Source: an uncultured Prevotella sp. (GTDB taxonomy: Bacteria > Bacteroidota > Bacteroidia > Bacteroidales > Bacteroidaceae). Taken from it: a stretch of DNA of 25,507 nucleotides. Made by a program: the position numbers and the translations under genes. The first letter of the stretch is position 1. Every line of letters starts with the position of its first letter. Under the pieces are notes generated by a model. That model was not told the origin of the DNA and ran no database searches. It saw only the letters and a list, made by a program, of their open reading frames with translations. This document shows positions 16,960 through 25,233 of this stretch, piece after piece. Where the stretch lies: the NCBI GenBank assembly GCA_934217675.1, contig CAKQCV010000038.1:1-25507 (forward strand). Reading direction: 5' to 3'.

Positions 16960-16994
16960 GCACTATCGGTGCGGTTTGTTTGCACCGATGGTGC
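16960..16994. terminator. Hairpin after the M6 operon
   Basis: GCACTATCGGTGC pairs with GCACCGATGGTGC (one G-T pair) around a 9-nt loop, 32 nt after the stop at 16927. No T-run follows on the plus strand, so it may be a Rho-assisted or mRNA 3'-end-protecting stem rather than a full intrinsic terminator. Confidence 0.5.
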
Positions 16995-17029
16995 GCCGGA
17001 GCCTTAGTGGAACTTATCCGTAGTGTATA

Positions 17030-17116
17030 ATCCCTCACATCCCTCACTGCATCCCTCACCTTTTGGAATGCCCATGAATAAAGGGAAAACAAGGAAAAAA
17101 GTGAGGGATGAGGGAT
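17030..17116. repeat. TCCCTCAC repeat cluster forming a long inverted repeat
   Basis: TCCCTCAC occurs at 17031-17038, 17040-17047 and 17052-17059. The complementary GTGAGGGA (17101-17108) and TGAGGGAT (17109-17116) follow after a 41-nt gap. Two 8-bp stems with a 2-nt bulge can form between 17030-17047 and 17101-17116. It sits between the convergent M6 and suf operons. It may be a terminator for sufS or a member of a dispersed intergenic repeat family. Confidence 0.5.
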
Positions 17117-17157
17117 AAAATTGAAAAAAAACTTTTTATGTTTTTTGTTTAGTACTG

Positions 17158-18372
17158 TCAGAACATTTTGCTCACTCGCTTTATGCCTTCAACCAGAGTG
17201 TCAATCTCTTCTGTTGTGTTGTAAAGAGCGAATGATGCGCGGACAGTACCTTGTATTCCAAGACGAATCATCAGTGGCTGTGCACAGTGATGCCCCGTTC
17301 TGACGGCAATGCCAAGTCGGTCGAGTAGTGTACCCATATCAAGATGATGAATATCTCCAACAAGGAATGACACTACGGCATCCTTGTCTTTTGCCTCTCC
17401 AAATATGCGCATACCGTCAATTTCTTTCATGCGCTTCATCGCATATTCTGTTAGTTCTTTCTCATGGGCATGAATATTGTCCATGCCAAGACTTTGCATA
17501 TATTTTATTGCAGTGGCAAGTCCGTGAGTTGCTATGTAGTCAGGTGTGCCCGCCTCGAACTTGAATGGGAGCTTTTCAAAAACAGTCTTCTCAAAGCTCA
17601 CACTCTCTATCATCTCACCACCACCTTGATATGGTGGCAAGCGGTCGAGCCAGTTCTCTTTTCCATACAATACACCAACCCCCGTAGGACCGTACATTTT
17701 GTGTCCGCTGAAAGCAAGAAAATCGCAATCAAGGTCTTGCACATCAACCTTAAAATGCGGTGTGCTCTGTGCTCCATCGAGTATGAACGGTACACCGTGC
17801 TCGTGGGCAATGCGGATCATCTCTTTTACCGGATTGATAGTGCCAAGCACGTTGCTAACATGGGCAACACTCACTATTTTTGTGCGCTCTGTGAACAGCT
17901 TCTTATATTCGTCCATAAGGATTTCTCCCTTGTCGTTCATCGGTATGACACGTAGGCATATTCCTTTCTTTGCAGCCTGTAACTGCCAAGGAACGATATT
18001 TGAATGATGTTCCATTGTTGAGACGATAACCTCATCGCCTTCTGTCATGAACTCATCACAGAAAGAAGAAACTACAAGATTCAGAGCTTCTGTTGTGCCA
18101 CGGGTGAATATAATCTCGTTGGTAGACTTTGCGTTTATGAATGTCCTCACTGTTTCACGTGCAGCTTCATGCAAGTCTGTTGCCTGCTGCGAGAGATAAT
18201 GAACCCCACGGTGAACATTTGCATTCACGTTTAGATATTCTTCCCTCATGGCATCAAGCACGCACAGTGGCTTCTGGGTCGTTGCTGCATTGTCGAGATA
18301 GACAAGAGGCTTTCCGTACACCTCGCGGCTCAGTATTGGGAAGTCTTTGCGTATTTTTTGTATGTCGTACAT
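17158..18372 (-). CDS. sufS: Cysteine desulfurase SufS
   Basis: PLP-dependent group II cysteine desulfurase, 404 aa, which takes sulfur from cysteine (giving alanine) and passes it as persulfide to the SufBCD scaffold. The PLP lysine is Lys225 in FSGHKMYGPTG, the PLP-stacking His is in STMEHHSN (His122/123), and the DGAQ segment lies at 199-202. The catalytic cysteine is Cys363 in RTGHHCAQPLM, with the short loop typical of SufS/CsdA rather than IscS. It is the last gene of the minus-strand sufBCDS operon, 55 nt after sufD. Neither sufE nor sufU is visible in the window, so the sulfur-relay partner must be encoded elsewhere. Confidence 0.97.
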   Translation of the reverse strand: MYDIQKIRKDFPILSREVYGKPLVYLDNAATTQKPLCVLDAMREEYLNVNANVHRGVHYLSQQATDLHEAARETVRTFINAKSTNEIIFTRGTTEALNLVVSSFCDEFMTEGDEVIVSTMEHHSNIVPWQLQAAKKGICLRVIPMNDKGEILMDEYKKLFTERTKIVSVAHVSNVLGTINPVKEMIRIAHEHGVPFILDGAQSTPHFKVDVQDLDCDFLAFSGHKMYGPTGVGVLYGKENWLDRLPPYQGGGEMIESVSFEKTVFEKLPFKFEAGTPDYIATHGLATAIKYMQSLGMDNIHAHEKELTEYAMKRMKEIDGMRIFGEAKDKDAVVSFLVGDIHHLDMGTLLDRLGIAVRTGHHCAQPLMIRLGIQGTVRASFALYNTTEEIDTLVEGIKRVSKMF

Positions 18373-18427
18373 AATTTTATGAGATTATTGAAGATAAGAT
18401 GTGCCAAAGCTTATTGGCGATACCTTT

Positions 18428-19777
18428 TTAGTTGCACAGTTTGCAGCCTTCACATTTGTTTAGTTCGCCACGGAATCTCTTTTCCACAAGATAGTGCAGG
18501 CGATCGCGCAGAGGTTCAAGCTGCATTTGGTCGATAACCTCGTTGATGAATGCAAATTCAAGGAGCAGTTTTGCCTCTTTACGGCTGATGCCACGTTGCT
18601 GCATATAGAACAAAGCAGCATCGTTGAGCTGACCGACTGTGCTTCCGTGGGCACATTTCACATCATCGGCATATATCTCAAGCATTGGCTGTGTGAACAT
18701 GCGGGCTGTCTTCGTGGCACAAAGGTTTTGGTTGGTTTCCTGTGATGTTGTCTTTTGTGCACCATGGCGAACGAGTACCCTTCCTGCAAATGCGCCAACA
18801 GACTCGTCGTCGAGCACATATTTATACAGCTCATTGCTTTGGCAATGCCCAACCTTATGGTCAATCAGAGTATTGTTGTCAACATGTTGCTTCTTGTCGG
18901 CAATAACACATCCACACAAGTTACATTCAGCTCCCTCGCCTTCAAAAACAAGGTCTGTGCGGTTCCTTGTCACTCCATTGTGTAGCGTTATAACGTTGTG
19001 GTTCACACGACTGTTAGCCTGCTGACTTATAAATACGTTGCTCACTCTGGTGTTCTTTGCATGAGTCTCTTCAAGGCAGTACAGGTCGAGAGCTGCATTG
19101 TCGCCTACATAAGCCTCAATAACCTGGGTAGCGAGGAAGTTCTTGTCGTCGGCAGCATGGTCGCAGAAAAGCAGCTTTATTTCTGCTCTGTCTTCAACAA
19201 TGATAAGGACACGGCGGTTAACCATAAGGTCAACATCCGAGCGCAAAATATTTATTATTTGCACAGCCTTGTCAACAACGACACCTTTCGGAACATATAT
19301 TAGCAGTCCGTCTTGAGCCAGCATAGTGTTTAGTGCCGTTATGCCGTCTTCATCAGTCTTGGCGATATGGCTGTAATATTTTGCAATCAGTTCCGGCTGC
19401 TCTTTTGCTATTTTGCAGAGAGAATCAACGATAACGCCGTCTGGCAGCTCTTTCTTTGGCAGAGCTTTGCTGTAGAAACTGTCGTTGACTACGAAATACA
19501 GTGATGTGCTGAGATTAGGCACATCGCAACGGAATGCCTCGTATGGGTCGACAGGGATATCCAGACGGTTCAGGTTTAGTCCGTAGTTAGGCTCAAAGAG
19601 AGATGGAATGTCTGTATATTTATATCTCTCCACCTTTTTTGTAGGGAATCCAAGTCGTTTAAAATCCTCGAAAGCACTGTCTCTGACATCATTCATAATT
19701 CCACAGGCATGGTTCATGATAATGTCGCGACACTGCTCATAGAGTTCTATATATTGTTTTTCGCTTTGCACTTTCAT
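18428..19777 (-). CDS. sufD: Fe-S cluster assembly protein SufD
   Basis: 449-aa scaffold subunit that pairs with SufB in the SufB-SufC2-SufD complex, where Fe-S clusters are built in the cytoplasm. It has the right-handed beta-helix core typical of the SufB/SufD family and the segment VKCAHGSTVGQLND, whose His377 corresponds by motif to the conserved SufD histidine. It ends in an unusual cysteine-rich NKCEGCKLCN (three Cys in ten residues), which might bind metal; this is uncommon enough to note. It lies between sufC (63 nt upstream) and sufS (55 nt downstream). Confidence 0.95.
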   Translation of the reverse strand: MKVQSEKQYIELYEQCRDIIMNHACGIMNDVRDSAFEDFKRLGFPTKKVERYKYTDIPSLFEPNYGLNLNRLDIPVDPYEAFRCDVPNLSTSLYFVVNDSFYSKALPKKELPDGVIVDSLCKIAKEQPELIAKYYSHIAKTDEDGITALNTMLAQDGLLIYVPKGVVVDKAVQIINILRSDVDLMVNRRVLIIVEDRAEIKLLFCDHAADDKNFLATQVIEAYVGDNAALDLYCLEETHAKNTRVSNVFISQQANSRVNHNVITLHNGVTRNRTDLVFEGEGAECNLCGCVIADKKQHVDNNTLIDHKVGHCQSNELYKYVLDDESVGAFAGRVLVRHGAQKTTSQETNQNLCATKTARMFTQPMLEIYADDVKCAHGSTVGQLNDAALFYMQQRGISRKEAKLLLEFAFINEVIDQMQLEPLRDRLHYLVEKRFRGELNKCEGCKLCN

Positions 19778-19840
19778 TCGTTCTTTTGTTGTTAATGTTT
19801 AATGCTCAGTTGGTATGTTTGTATCAAATACCCAAAAGCA

Positions 19841-20593
19841 TTATTTGTCGACTTCTGCCTTAATCCAGTCGTAACCGCGCTGCTCTATTTCTTTTGCCAA
19901 CTCCGGACCCTCGGTCTTTACGATTCTTCCTTTGTAGAGAACATGAACAACACTTGGTTTAATCATATCGAGCAATCGCTCATAGTGGGTTATGACGATG
20001 GTAGACTTCTCTGGAGTGTGCATCTTGTTCACTCCCTCGGCAACAATACGCATTGCATCAACATCAAGACCGGAGTCTGTTTCGTCAAGAATACTCAACT
20101 TCGGGTCGAGCATTGCCATTTGGAAAATCTCGTTGCGCTTTTTCTCTCCTCCACTGAAGCCTTCGTTTACAGAACGGTTTGAAAGCTTGCTGTCAAGTTC
20201 CACAACTTTTCTCTTTTCTCTCATCAACTTGAGAAAGTCACCGGCAGAAAGAGGTTCTTTTCCCTCATATTTGCGCTTCTCGTTTATGGCTGCACGCATG
20301 AAGTTTGTCATTGATACTCCTGGAATCTCAACAGGGTATTGGAACGAAAGGAACAACCCCTCGTGTGCTCTGTCCTCTGGTGCCATCTCCAAAAGGTTCT
20401 TGCCATTGAATATCACTTCGCCTTCTGTAACTTCATATAGTGGGTTTCCCACAAGCACTGCACTTAGTGTGCTCTTTCCAGAACCGTTAGGTCCCATTAT
20501 GGCATGTGTCTCACCGTCTTTTACTGTGAGATTTATGCCTTTCAATATTTCTTTGTCGCCAATTTTGGCATGTAGATTTCTTATTTCTAACAT
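19841..20593 (-). CDS. sufC: Fe-S cluster assembly ATPase SufC
   Basis: 250-aa ABC-type ATPase that powers shape changes in the SufBCD scaffold; it is not a transporter. Walker A GPNGSGKST (34-42), signature FSGGEKKR (146-153), Walker B SILDE (Asp170, Glu171) followed by the SufC-typical TDSGLD, and H-loop His203 are all intact. Between sufB and sufC lies a 148-nt gap, longer than the other spacings of the operon, in which I found no gene, terminator or good promoter. Confidence 0.97.
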   Translation of the reverse strand: MLEIRNLHAKIGDKEILKGINLTVKDGETHAIMGPNGSGKSTLSAVLVGNPLYEVTEGEVIFNGKNLLEMAPEDRAHEGLFLSFQYPVEIPGVSMTNFMRAAINEKRKYEGKEPLSAGDFLKLMREKRKVVELDSKLSNRSVNEGFSGGEKKRNEIFQMAMLDPKLSILDETDSGLDVDAMRIVAEGVNKMHTPEKSTIVITHYERLLDMIKPSVVHVLYKGRIVKTEGPELAKEIEQRGYDWIKAEVDK

Positions 20594-20741
20594 TGTTGCT
20601 ATTTGTTTGGATGCTTCCGTCTGTCAATGTTGCGTTTGCTACCTTGGCAGCTCGGTGTATTGGATATATATTTAAACTCGTTACTCCTATATCTTTGGAT
20701 AAGGATTCCGCCATGAGTGATGTGGCAAGCCTGTGTGAAGA

Positions 20742-22190
20742 TTATCCCACGGTGCCCTCCAATGATACACTCAACAACTTCTGTGCTTCTACGGCAAATT
20801 CCATAGGCAGCTTGTTGAGCACTTCTTTGGCGTAACCGTTCACAATCAAGCCTACAGCTTGCTCTGTAGGGATGCCGCGTTGGTTGCAATAGAACAGCTG
20901 CTCTTCGCTAATCTTGCTTGTCGTTGCCTCATGTTCCACCACTGCAGAGTCGTTGTGGATATCCATATAAGGGAAGGTGTGTGCTCCACAGTTGCTGCCC
21001 AATAGCAGAGAGTCGCACGATGAATAGTTGCGGGCATTGTCGGCATTTGCCGTGGCACGCACCAGTCCGCGGTATGAATTCTGGCTATGACCGGCAGATA
21101 TTCCTTTAGAGATTATTGTACTCTTGGTGTTCTTGCCAATATGAATCATCTTTGTACCGGTGTCAGCTTCTTGGTAGTTGTTTGTTACTGCAACACTATA
21201 GAATTCTGCTTGCGAATTGTCGCCACGCAACACGCATGATGGATATTTCCATGTTATGGCAGAGCCTGTCTCTACCTGTGTCCATGAAAGTTTAGAGTTT
21301 ACACCGCGCAAATCGCCACGTTTCGTCACGAGGTTCAACACTCCGCCCTTTCCGTGTTCGTCGCCAGGATACCAGTTCTGTACTGTTGAGTATTTTACTT
21401 CGGCATTGTCTTTTACGATTATTTCCACGATTGCGGCATGAAGCTGGTTTTCGTCACGCATAGGAGCAGTACATCCTTCAAGGTATGAAACGTAAGAGTC
21501 GTCTTCGGCTATGATGAGTGTGCGTTCAAACTGACCTGTGTTCCTTGCATTGATGCGGAAGTATGAGCTAAGTTCCATAGGGCAACGCACTCCCTTTGGA
21601 ATATACACAAATGAACCGTCGCTGAACACGGCACTGTTTAATGCGGCAAAGAAATTGTCGCGGTATGGCACAACGCTTCCCAAGTATTCCTTTACCAAGT
21701 CTGGATGCTCTTTGATAGCATCTCCGATAGAAGAAAAAATGACTCCCTTCTCTGCAAGTTTTTCTTTGAATGTTGTCTTCACCGATACCGAGTCCATGAT
21801 GGCATCTACAGCTGTTCCGCTAAGTGCGAGACGCTCTTCAAGCGGAATGCCCAACTTGTCGAATGTCTTCATCAACTCTGGGTCTATTTCTTTGTTCTCT
21901 GGCTTTTTTGCCAAAGGGTCGGCATAATAGGATATCGCCTGATAGTCAATCTCTGGCACATGAACATGCCCCCATTTGGGTTCTTCCAACGTTTTCCAAT
22001 AGTTATACGCTGTGAGCCGGAAGTTTAGCATCCATTCCGGCTCTCCTTTCTTTTTTGAGATTAGCCTAATAACATTCTCGTTTAGACCTTTTTCGATGAT
22101 ATCCGTATGCACATCGGTGGTAAAGCCGAACTCATACTTTTGCTCTGCCACCTGTTTAACGAACTCATTGTTCTTATCTTTATTTTCCAT
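20742..22190 (-). CDS. sufB: Fe-S cluster assembly protein SufB
   Basis: 482-aa main scaffold subunit where the cluster is assembled in the SufBCD complex. The family hallmarks are clear: the [17 protein letters not shown] segment, the beta-helix core, and [19 protein letters not shown] followed by EHEATTSKI. Cys392, in SSCDSLLLG, probably matches the essential cluster/persulfide cysteine of E. coli SufB (assignment by motif, not alignment). It is the first gene of the operon. A -7 box at 22290-22297 gives a leader of about 93 nt containing a hairpin 14 nt before the ATG at 22190. No regulator gene such as sufR or iscR is adjacent. Confidence 0.97.
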   Translation of the reverse strand: MENKDKNNEFVKQVAEQKYEFGFTTDVHTDIIEKGLNENVIRLISKKKGEPEWMLNFRLTAYNYWKTLEEPKWGHVHVPEIDYQAISYYADPLAKKPENKEIDPELMKTFDKLGIPLEERLALSGTAVDAIMDSVSVKTTFKEKLAEKGVIFSSIGDAIKEHPDLVKEYLGSVVPYRDNFFAALNSAVFSDGSFVYIPKGVRCPMELSSYFRINARNTGQFERTLIIAEDDSYVSYLEGCTAPMRDENQLHAAIVEIIVKDNAEVKYSTVQNWYPGDEHGKGGVLNLVTKRGDLRGVNSKLSWTQVETGSAITWKYPSCVLRGDNSQAEFYSVAVTNNYQEADTGTKMIHIGKNTKSTIISKGISAGHSQNSYRGLVRATANADNARNYSSCDSLLLGSNCGAHTFPYMDIHNDSAVVEHEATTSKISEEQLFYCNQRGIPTEQAVGLIVNGYAKEVLNKLPMEFAVEAQKLLSVSLEGTVG

Positions 22191-22204
22191 TTTCGTTTTG
22201 CAAC

Positions 22205-22218
22205 GAGGCTCACGCCTC
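22205..22218 (-). promoter_or_regulatory. Leader hairpin next to the sufB start
   Basis: GAGGCGTGAGCCTC on the minus strand forms a perfect 5-bp GC-rich stem with a 4-nt loop, located 14 nt before the sufB ATG and preceded by six A residues. On the opposite strand it reads as a stem followed by TTTTTT, so it could instead end antisense transcription coming toward sufB's upstream region. A translational role is inferred only from position. Confidence 0.4.
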
Positions 22219-22289
22219 TTTTTTATCTTCGGTTATCTGTTCCAAACCGTTTGTCATGACATAAAAATACATCTATATAAATGTGTTTG

Positions 22290-22297
22290 CAAAGTTA
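22290..22297 (-). promoter_or_regulatory. -7 box of the suf operon
   Basis: TAACTTTG on the minus strand matches TAnnTTTG, followed by CAAAC. There is no TTTG at the expected -33 position. The leader would be about 93 nt. The rest of the gap up to 22435 is AT-rich, with short palindromes (CTCATTAATGAG at 22393-22404) but no gene. Confidence 0.45.
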
Positions 22298-22435
22298 CTA
22301 AATAAAGATATATAATGTATGGTTTTAATTTTTTTTGTGTCTTTTCATTCTTCTATTATTCAGTTTCGTTATGTTAACTTCCATAATAGTCACTCATTAA
22401 TGAGCTTTCCTAAACATATATGTTACATCAAAATA

Positions 22436-22843
22436 TTATTTTCCGCCATACATTATATGCCAGCTTCTTTCTTCTAATTCTGATTTTGTAAACTCTAATC
22501 GCTTTTCATACATTTTATACTTTCTTATTGTATCTGCTGGTGTTGTGTACTTTATGGTATAAGTTACAAAGAATATCTGAAACTTTGTATTTTTGAAAAT
22601 ATCATTTCTTGAAAATTCATCAGAGTCAAGACTTCCAGTCTTGCCTGTTGGAATATAACATCCTAAGTCTCCATGTTTTAGAGGAAATAATGTGTCGGGA
22701 TAATTTATACTGCCAATAACAACTATGTCTCTATTGCTTTTATTGCTAATGTTTATTAATTTGTTTACATGTTTAAACTCTTCACAACATGTTAATACTG
22801 TGCAAGATAATAAACTCAGTATTATATTTTTCAATAACTTCAT
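22436..22843 (-). CDS. Small lipoprotein, candidate immunity protein (second copy)
   Basis: 135 aa, not assigned to a known family by me. It starts MKLLKNIILSLLSCTVLTCCEE: a lipoprotein-type signal with a lipidation Cys around residue 19-20 (VLTC or LTCC). The mature part is a small predicted beta-rich domain beginning ISNKSNRDIVVIG, then INYPDTLFPL, FSRNDIFKN, KFQIFFV, DTIRKYKMYEKR and a final ELEERSWHIMYGGK. It is clearly paralogous to the gene just upstream, with roughly half the residues identical by eye. It lies 44 nt after that gene in the RHS cassette. Position, size and exported lipoprotein nature suggest an immunity protein against the RHS-linked peptidase; this is inference. Confidence 0.75.
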   Translation of the reverse strand: MKLLKNIILSLLSCTVLTCCEEFKHVNKLINISNKSNRDIVVIGSINYPDTLFPLKHGDLGCYIPTGKTGSLDSDEFSRNDIFKNTKFQIFFVTYTIKYTTPADTIRKYKMYEKRLEFTKSELEERSWHIMYGGK

Positions 22844-22887
22844 ATTTATTCTTATTTAATTTAAATCATAAATGTTTCCATTCCAAC

Positions 22888-23295
22888 TCACTTGCCTTTA
22901 TATGTTACATGCCATTTCATCTGTTCTAATTCTGTTTTTGTAAATTCTATTCGTTCTTCATACATGTTATATTTTCTTATTGTATCCGAAGGCGTTTTGT
23001 CATATATAGATAAGTCTACAATAAATATCTGAAACTTTGGATTTTTGAAAATATCCTTTCTTGAATAAGAATCAGAACCAAAATAGTTAGTTTCGCCTTT
23101 TAAAATACGACTGCACAAGTAATTATCATTATTAAGAGGATATAATGTGTCAGGATAATTTGTACTACCCATAACCATTATATCTTTATCACTTTCATTA
23201 CTAACAGTTATCAAATTATAATTGTATCCAAGGTCTTCACACGCAAACAATAAGAATGAAAAGAAACTTGTTCTTATCTTTTTAAATAGTTTCAT
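22888..23295 (-). CDS. Small lipoprotein, candidate immunity protein (first copy)
   Basis: 135 aa, family not recognised. The signal sequence MKLFKKIRTSFFSFLLFACED has a lipobox-like LFAC with Cys19. The mature domain parallels the next gene: VSNESDKDIMVMG, TNYPDTLYPL, YSRKDIFKN, KFQIFIV, DTIRKYNMYEER, EFTKTELEQ and WHVTYKGK. It begins only 12 nt after the RHS gene stop, so it is certainly in the same transcript. That tight coupling is typical of toxin-immunity pairs. The periplasmic or outer-membrane location predicted here fits a toxin that is also exported. Other roles, such as an unrelated surface lipoprotein, cannot be excluded. Confidence 0.78.
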   Translation of the reverse strand: MKLFKKIRTSFFSFLLFACEDLGYNYNLITVSNESDKDIMVMGSTNYPDTLYPLNNDNYLCSRILKGETNYFGSDSYSRKDIFKNPKFQIFIVDLSIYDKTPSDTIRKYNMYEERIEFTKTELEQMKWHVTYKGK

Positions 23296-23307
23296 ATTAA
23301 TATTAAT

Positions 23308-24987
23308 TTAAAATAGTAAATAATTAAACCATGAGGGCTTTATAAATAATGATTTTTTCAGTTCCGTCATTTCTTCTTTATTATTATAATCTACTTTGTT
23401 ATTGTCTTCTTCTTTATCATATAATGGGTGATTTTTAAAGTCCCATTTAAATCCTTCATTATAAAAATATTTGTTAAAGTACAAGAACGCTCTTAAATTG
23501 GCATCTTTTTCGAAAGACTGATATTTATGATTTCCTTTCCCTGTTGCTGCACTTATTAAACTTGGTACACCAATTTTTGATAAAAATGCAGGACCAAAAT
23601 TCTGACTTTGTATATAATGTCCATATTCATGTTGAAATTGTGAATTATTGATGTCTGCTTTTAAATCCTTTCCTCCGATAATTACATTGCTTAAAGTTAA
23701 AGCCTTTAAATGCCCCATTATAAAAGTTGCACCGTTCTCCACTGTTACTCCGTATTTGTGTCTAACATTATTTACTAATCCGAGATCAGAAAGTGTTGTC
23801 GCAAATGATGTTCCTAACAATGTTTGTGGAAGTTGCCAGGTATATCTTGATATAATTTCGCCAATCCTTTGGATAAAGTTTTTATTTTGGTCTGTAACAA
23901 ACATACCTGTATATATCTTAAATGTATTTGCAACTTGATTTATAGCACTTTCCCATATATTTTTGCCTTTGATTAATCCTTTTATTGCTCCAGACACAAA
24001 AGAAAAGAACAATTCTCCACTCGGATCAGTATATTTCAGTGGGTTGTTCAAACAATATGAATATCTGTTGAAGCTTTGAGTGCTTTCTGGCAGTTGTACA
24101 TAATTGTCAGGACTTAGGAATCTTCCAAGTCGTGGGTCGTAGACTCTTCCGTTCATGTTTATGAGGTCGAATTCACGCATCATTTCATGTCCAGTGTATC
24201 CATGCATAAATCCGATAGTATTGTTTTCTACGGTTTCAATTCCCCAGACACTGTAACTTGCCTTATATACGGCAGTGCCGTCAGCCTCGCATATCTGTAG
24301 TATGCTGCCAAGGTTGTCTGTATACATGTAAAGAGGTCTGCCACTCTCACCGTTCTCCTTGTAATACAAGATACCATTGCCTAAATAGAAGAATTCTCTG
24401 TTGTAGTTCCCTTCTGTAACTTTTTCGTAAGATGGACCATATATAATTATGCGTCTCTGATTTCCATCTTTTGTCAGTTCTGCCCACCATCGTTCATTGT
24501 CAGGTCCATAAGAGTATGTGAGGTTAAGTTCATTTCCTGATTTGTCGATCTCGTTAATTTCCTCAATCTTGTTGACGTCATTGTACAATATCTTTTGTGG
24601 CGCAGTAGATATTGATCCATTTATGTTCTCGATTCCTGTCACGGCATGAGGCTGGCTGCCAGTATATTCATAATTTCCAATTTTTGTAGAATAAATGATA
24701 TTGCCGTTATCTGAATAATTATACTTTATTGTCGGTGTAATCTCAATCATGCCAGAACCTGTAACTGTTCCGCCAGGCTGTACTGTGGCATAGTTGTCTT
24801 CAGGTTCTTCATCTGAAACTGGTTCGGCATGCGAAAGCAGTGCCAAATCAACATTTTGCAATTTATTTGTACATAGCTTCCTTTCAATGCGATTGCCGGA
24901 ATAATCATATTTGTAGACAATATTCGATTGTGCCAATAAAAATATTGGTATGTTTATGAAAAACAATATGGTAAATAGTTTTTTCAT
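23308..24987 (-). CDS. Short exported RHS protein with C-terminal HEXXH metallopeptidase-like domain
   Basis: 559 aa. The signal peptide covers about residues 1-20 (FLLAQ). YD-type repeats are few: YKYDYSGNRIE at 25-35, YSDNGNIIY at 91-99, and YMYTDNLGSIL at 221-231. The RHS-associated core is clear at about 275-325: NMNGRVYDPRLGRFLSPD and NRYSYCLNNPLKYTDPSGE. After this junction comes a non-repeat C-terminal domain (about 326-559) with HEYGH (His453, Glu454, His457) and a later FEKDAN (Glu493), which together suggest a gluzincin-type zinc site. RHS/YD proteins commonly carry variable toxic C-termini after this core. It is far shorter than typical RHS proteins of over 1000 aa, so it may be a minimal or trimmed form. 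Two lipoprotein genes follow it closely. It is notably AT-rich. Confidence 0.82.
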   Translation of the reverse strand: MKKLFTILFFINIPIFLLAQSNIVYKYDYSGNRIERKLCTNKLQNVDLALLSHAEPVSDEEPEDNYATVQPGGTVTGSGMIEITPTIKYNYSDNGNIIYSTKIGNYEYTGSQPHAVTGIENINGSISTAPQKILYNDVNKIEEINEIDKSGNELNLTYSYGPDNERWWAELTKDGNQRRIIIYGPSYEKVTEGNYNREFFYLGNGILYYKENGESGRPLYMYTDNLGSILQICEADGTAVYKASYSVWGIETVENNTIGFMHGYTGHEMMREFDLINMNGRVYDPRLGRFLSPDNYVQLPESTQSFNRYSYCLNNPLKYTDPSGELFFSFVSGAIKGLIKGKNIWESAINQVANTFKIYTGMFVTDQNKNFIQRIGEIISRYTWQLPQTLLGTSFATTLSDLGLVNNVRHKYGVTVENGATFIMGHLKALTLSNVIIGGKDLKADINNSQFQHEYGHYIQSQNFGPAFLSKIGVPSLISAATGKGNHKYQSFEKDANLRAFLYFNKYFYNEGFKWDFKNHPLYDKEEDNNKVDYNNKEEMTELKKSLFIKPSWFNYLLF

Positions 24988-25025
24988 ATTAAATCAATTA
25001 TGTTATTTCCTATAGATATACGATG

Positions 25026-25033
25026 CAAATATA
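25026..25033 (-). promoter_or_regulatory. -7 box of the RHS cassette
   Basis: TATATTTG on the minus strand matches the -7 consensus and is followed by C as in strong promoters. It lies about 39 nt before the ATG at 24987. No TTTG -33 box is found; the upstream sequence is a run of TA repeats and CAA repeats. Confidence 0.5.
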
Positions 25034-25233
25034 TATATATTTGTTTGTTGTTGTTTAAATATGCAATGATAAATGATGTATGTTTAATTTTTTTAAGAGT
25101 GGTGGATGCTTAGTATAATTGTATATCAATAGTTTGTATATGTACTTTTCCACGCAGATAAAGGCTGGAAGATATTAATCTTATCCATGCAGTAATAAGT
25201 AATACGATTTTATCGTTATTCACGGCAGTTTTA

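Noticed and set aside
20511..20714. Small minus-strand frame spanning the sufB-sufC gap
   Set aside because: It overlaps the start of sufC in another frame, ends in a low-complexity basic stretch, and has no recognisable domain.
22393..22423. Short palindromes CTCATTAATGAG and ACATATATGT as a terminator of the RHS cassette
   Set aside because: They lie just past the last stop, but have AT-rich arms and no T-run, so they give no support for termination.
23308..24987. RHS gene as a broken pseudogene
   Set aside because: It has an intact start, signal peptide, promoter, full core and continuous C-terminal domain with catalytic-type motif; short length alone does not show decay.
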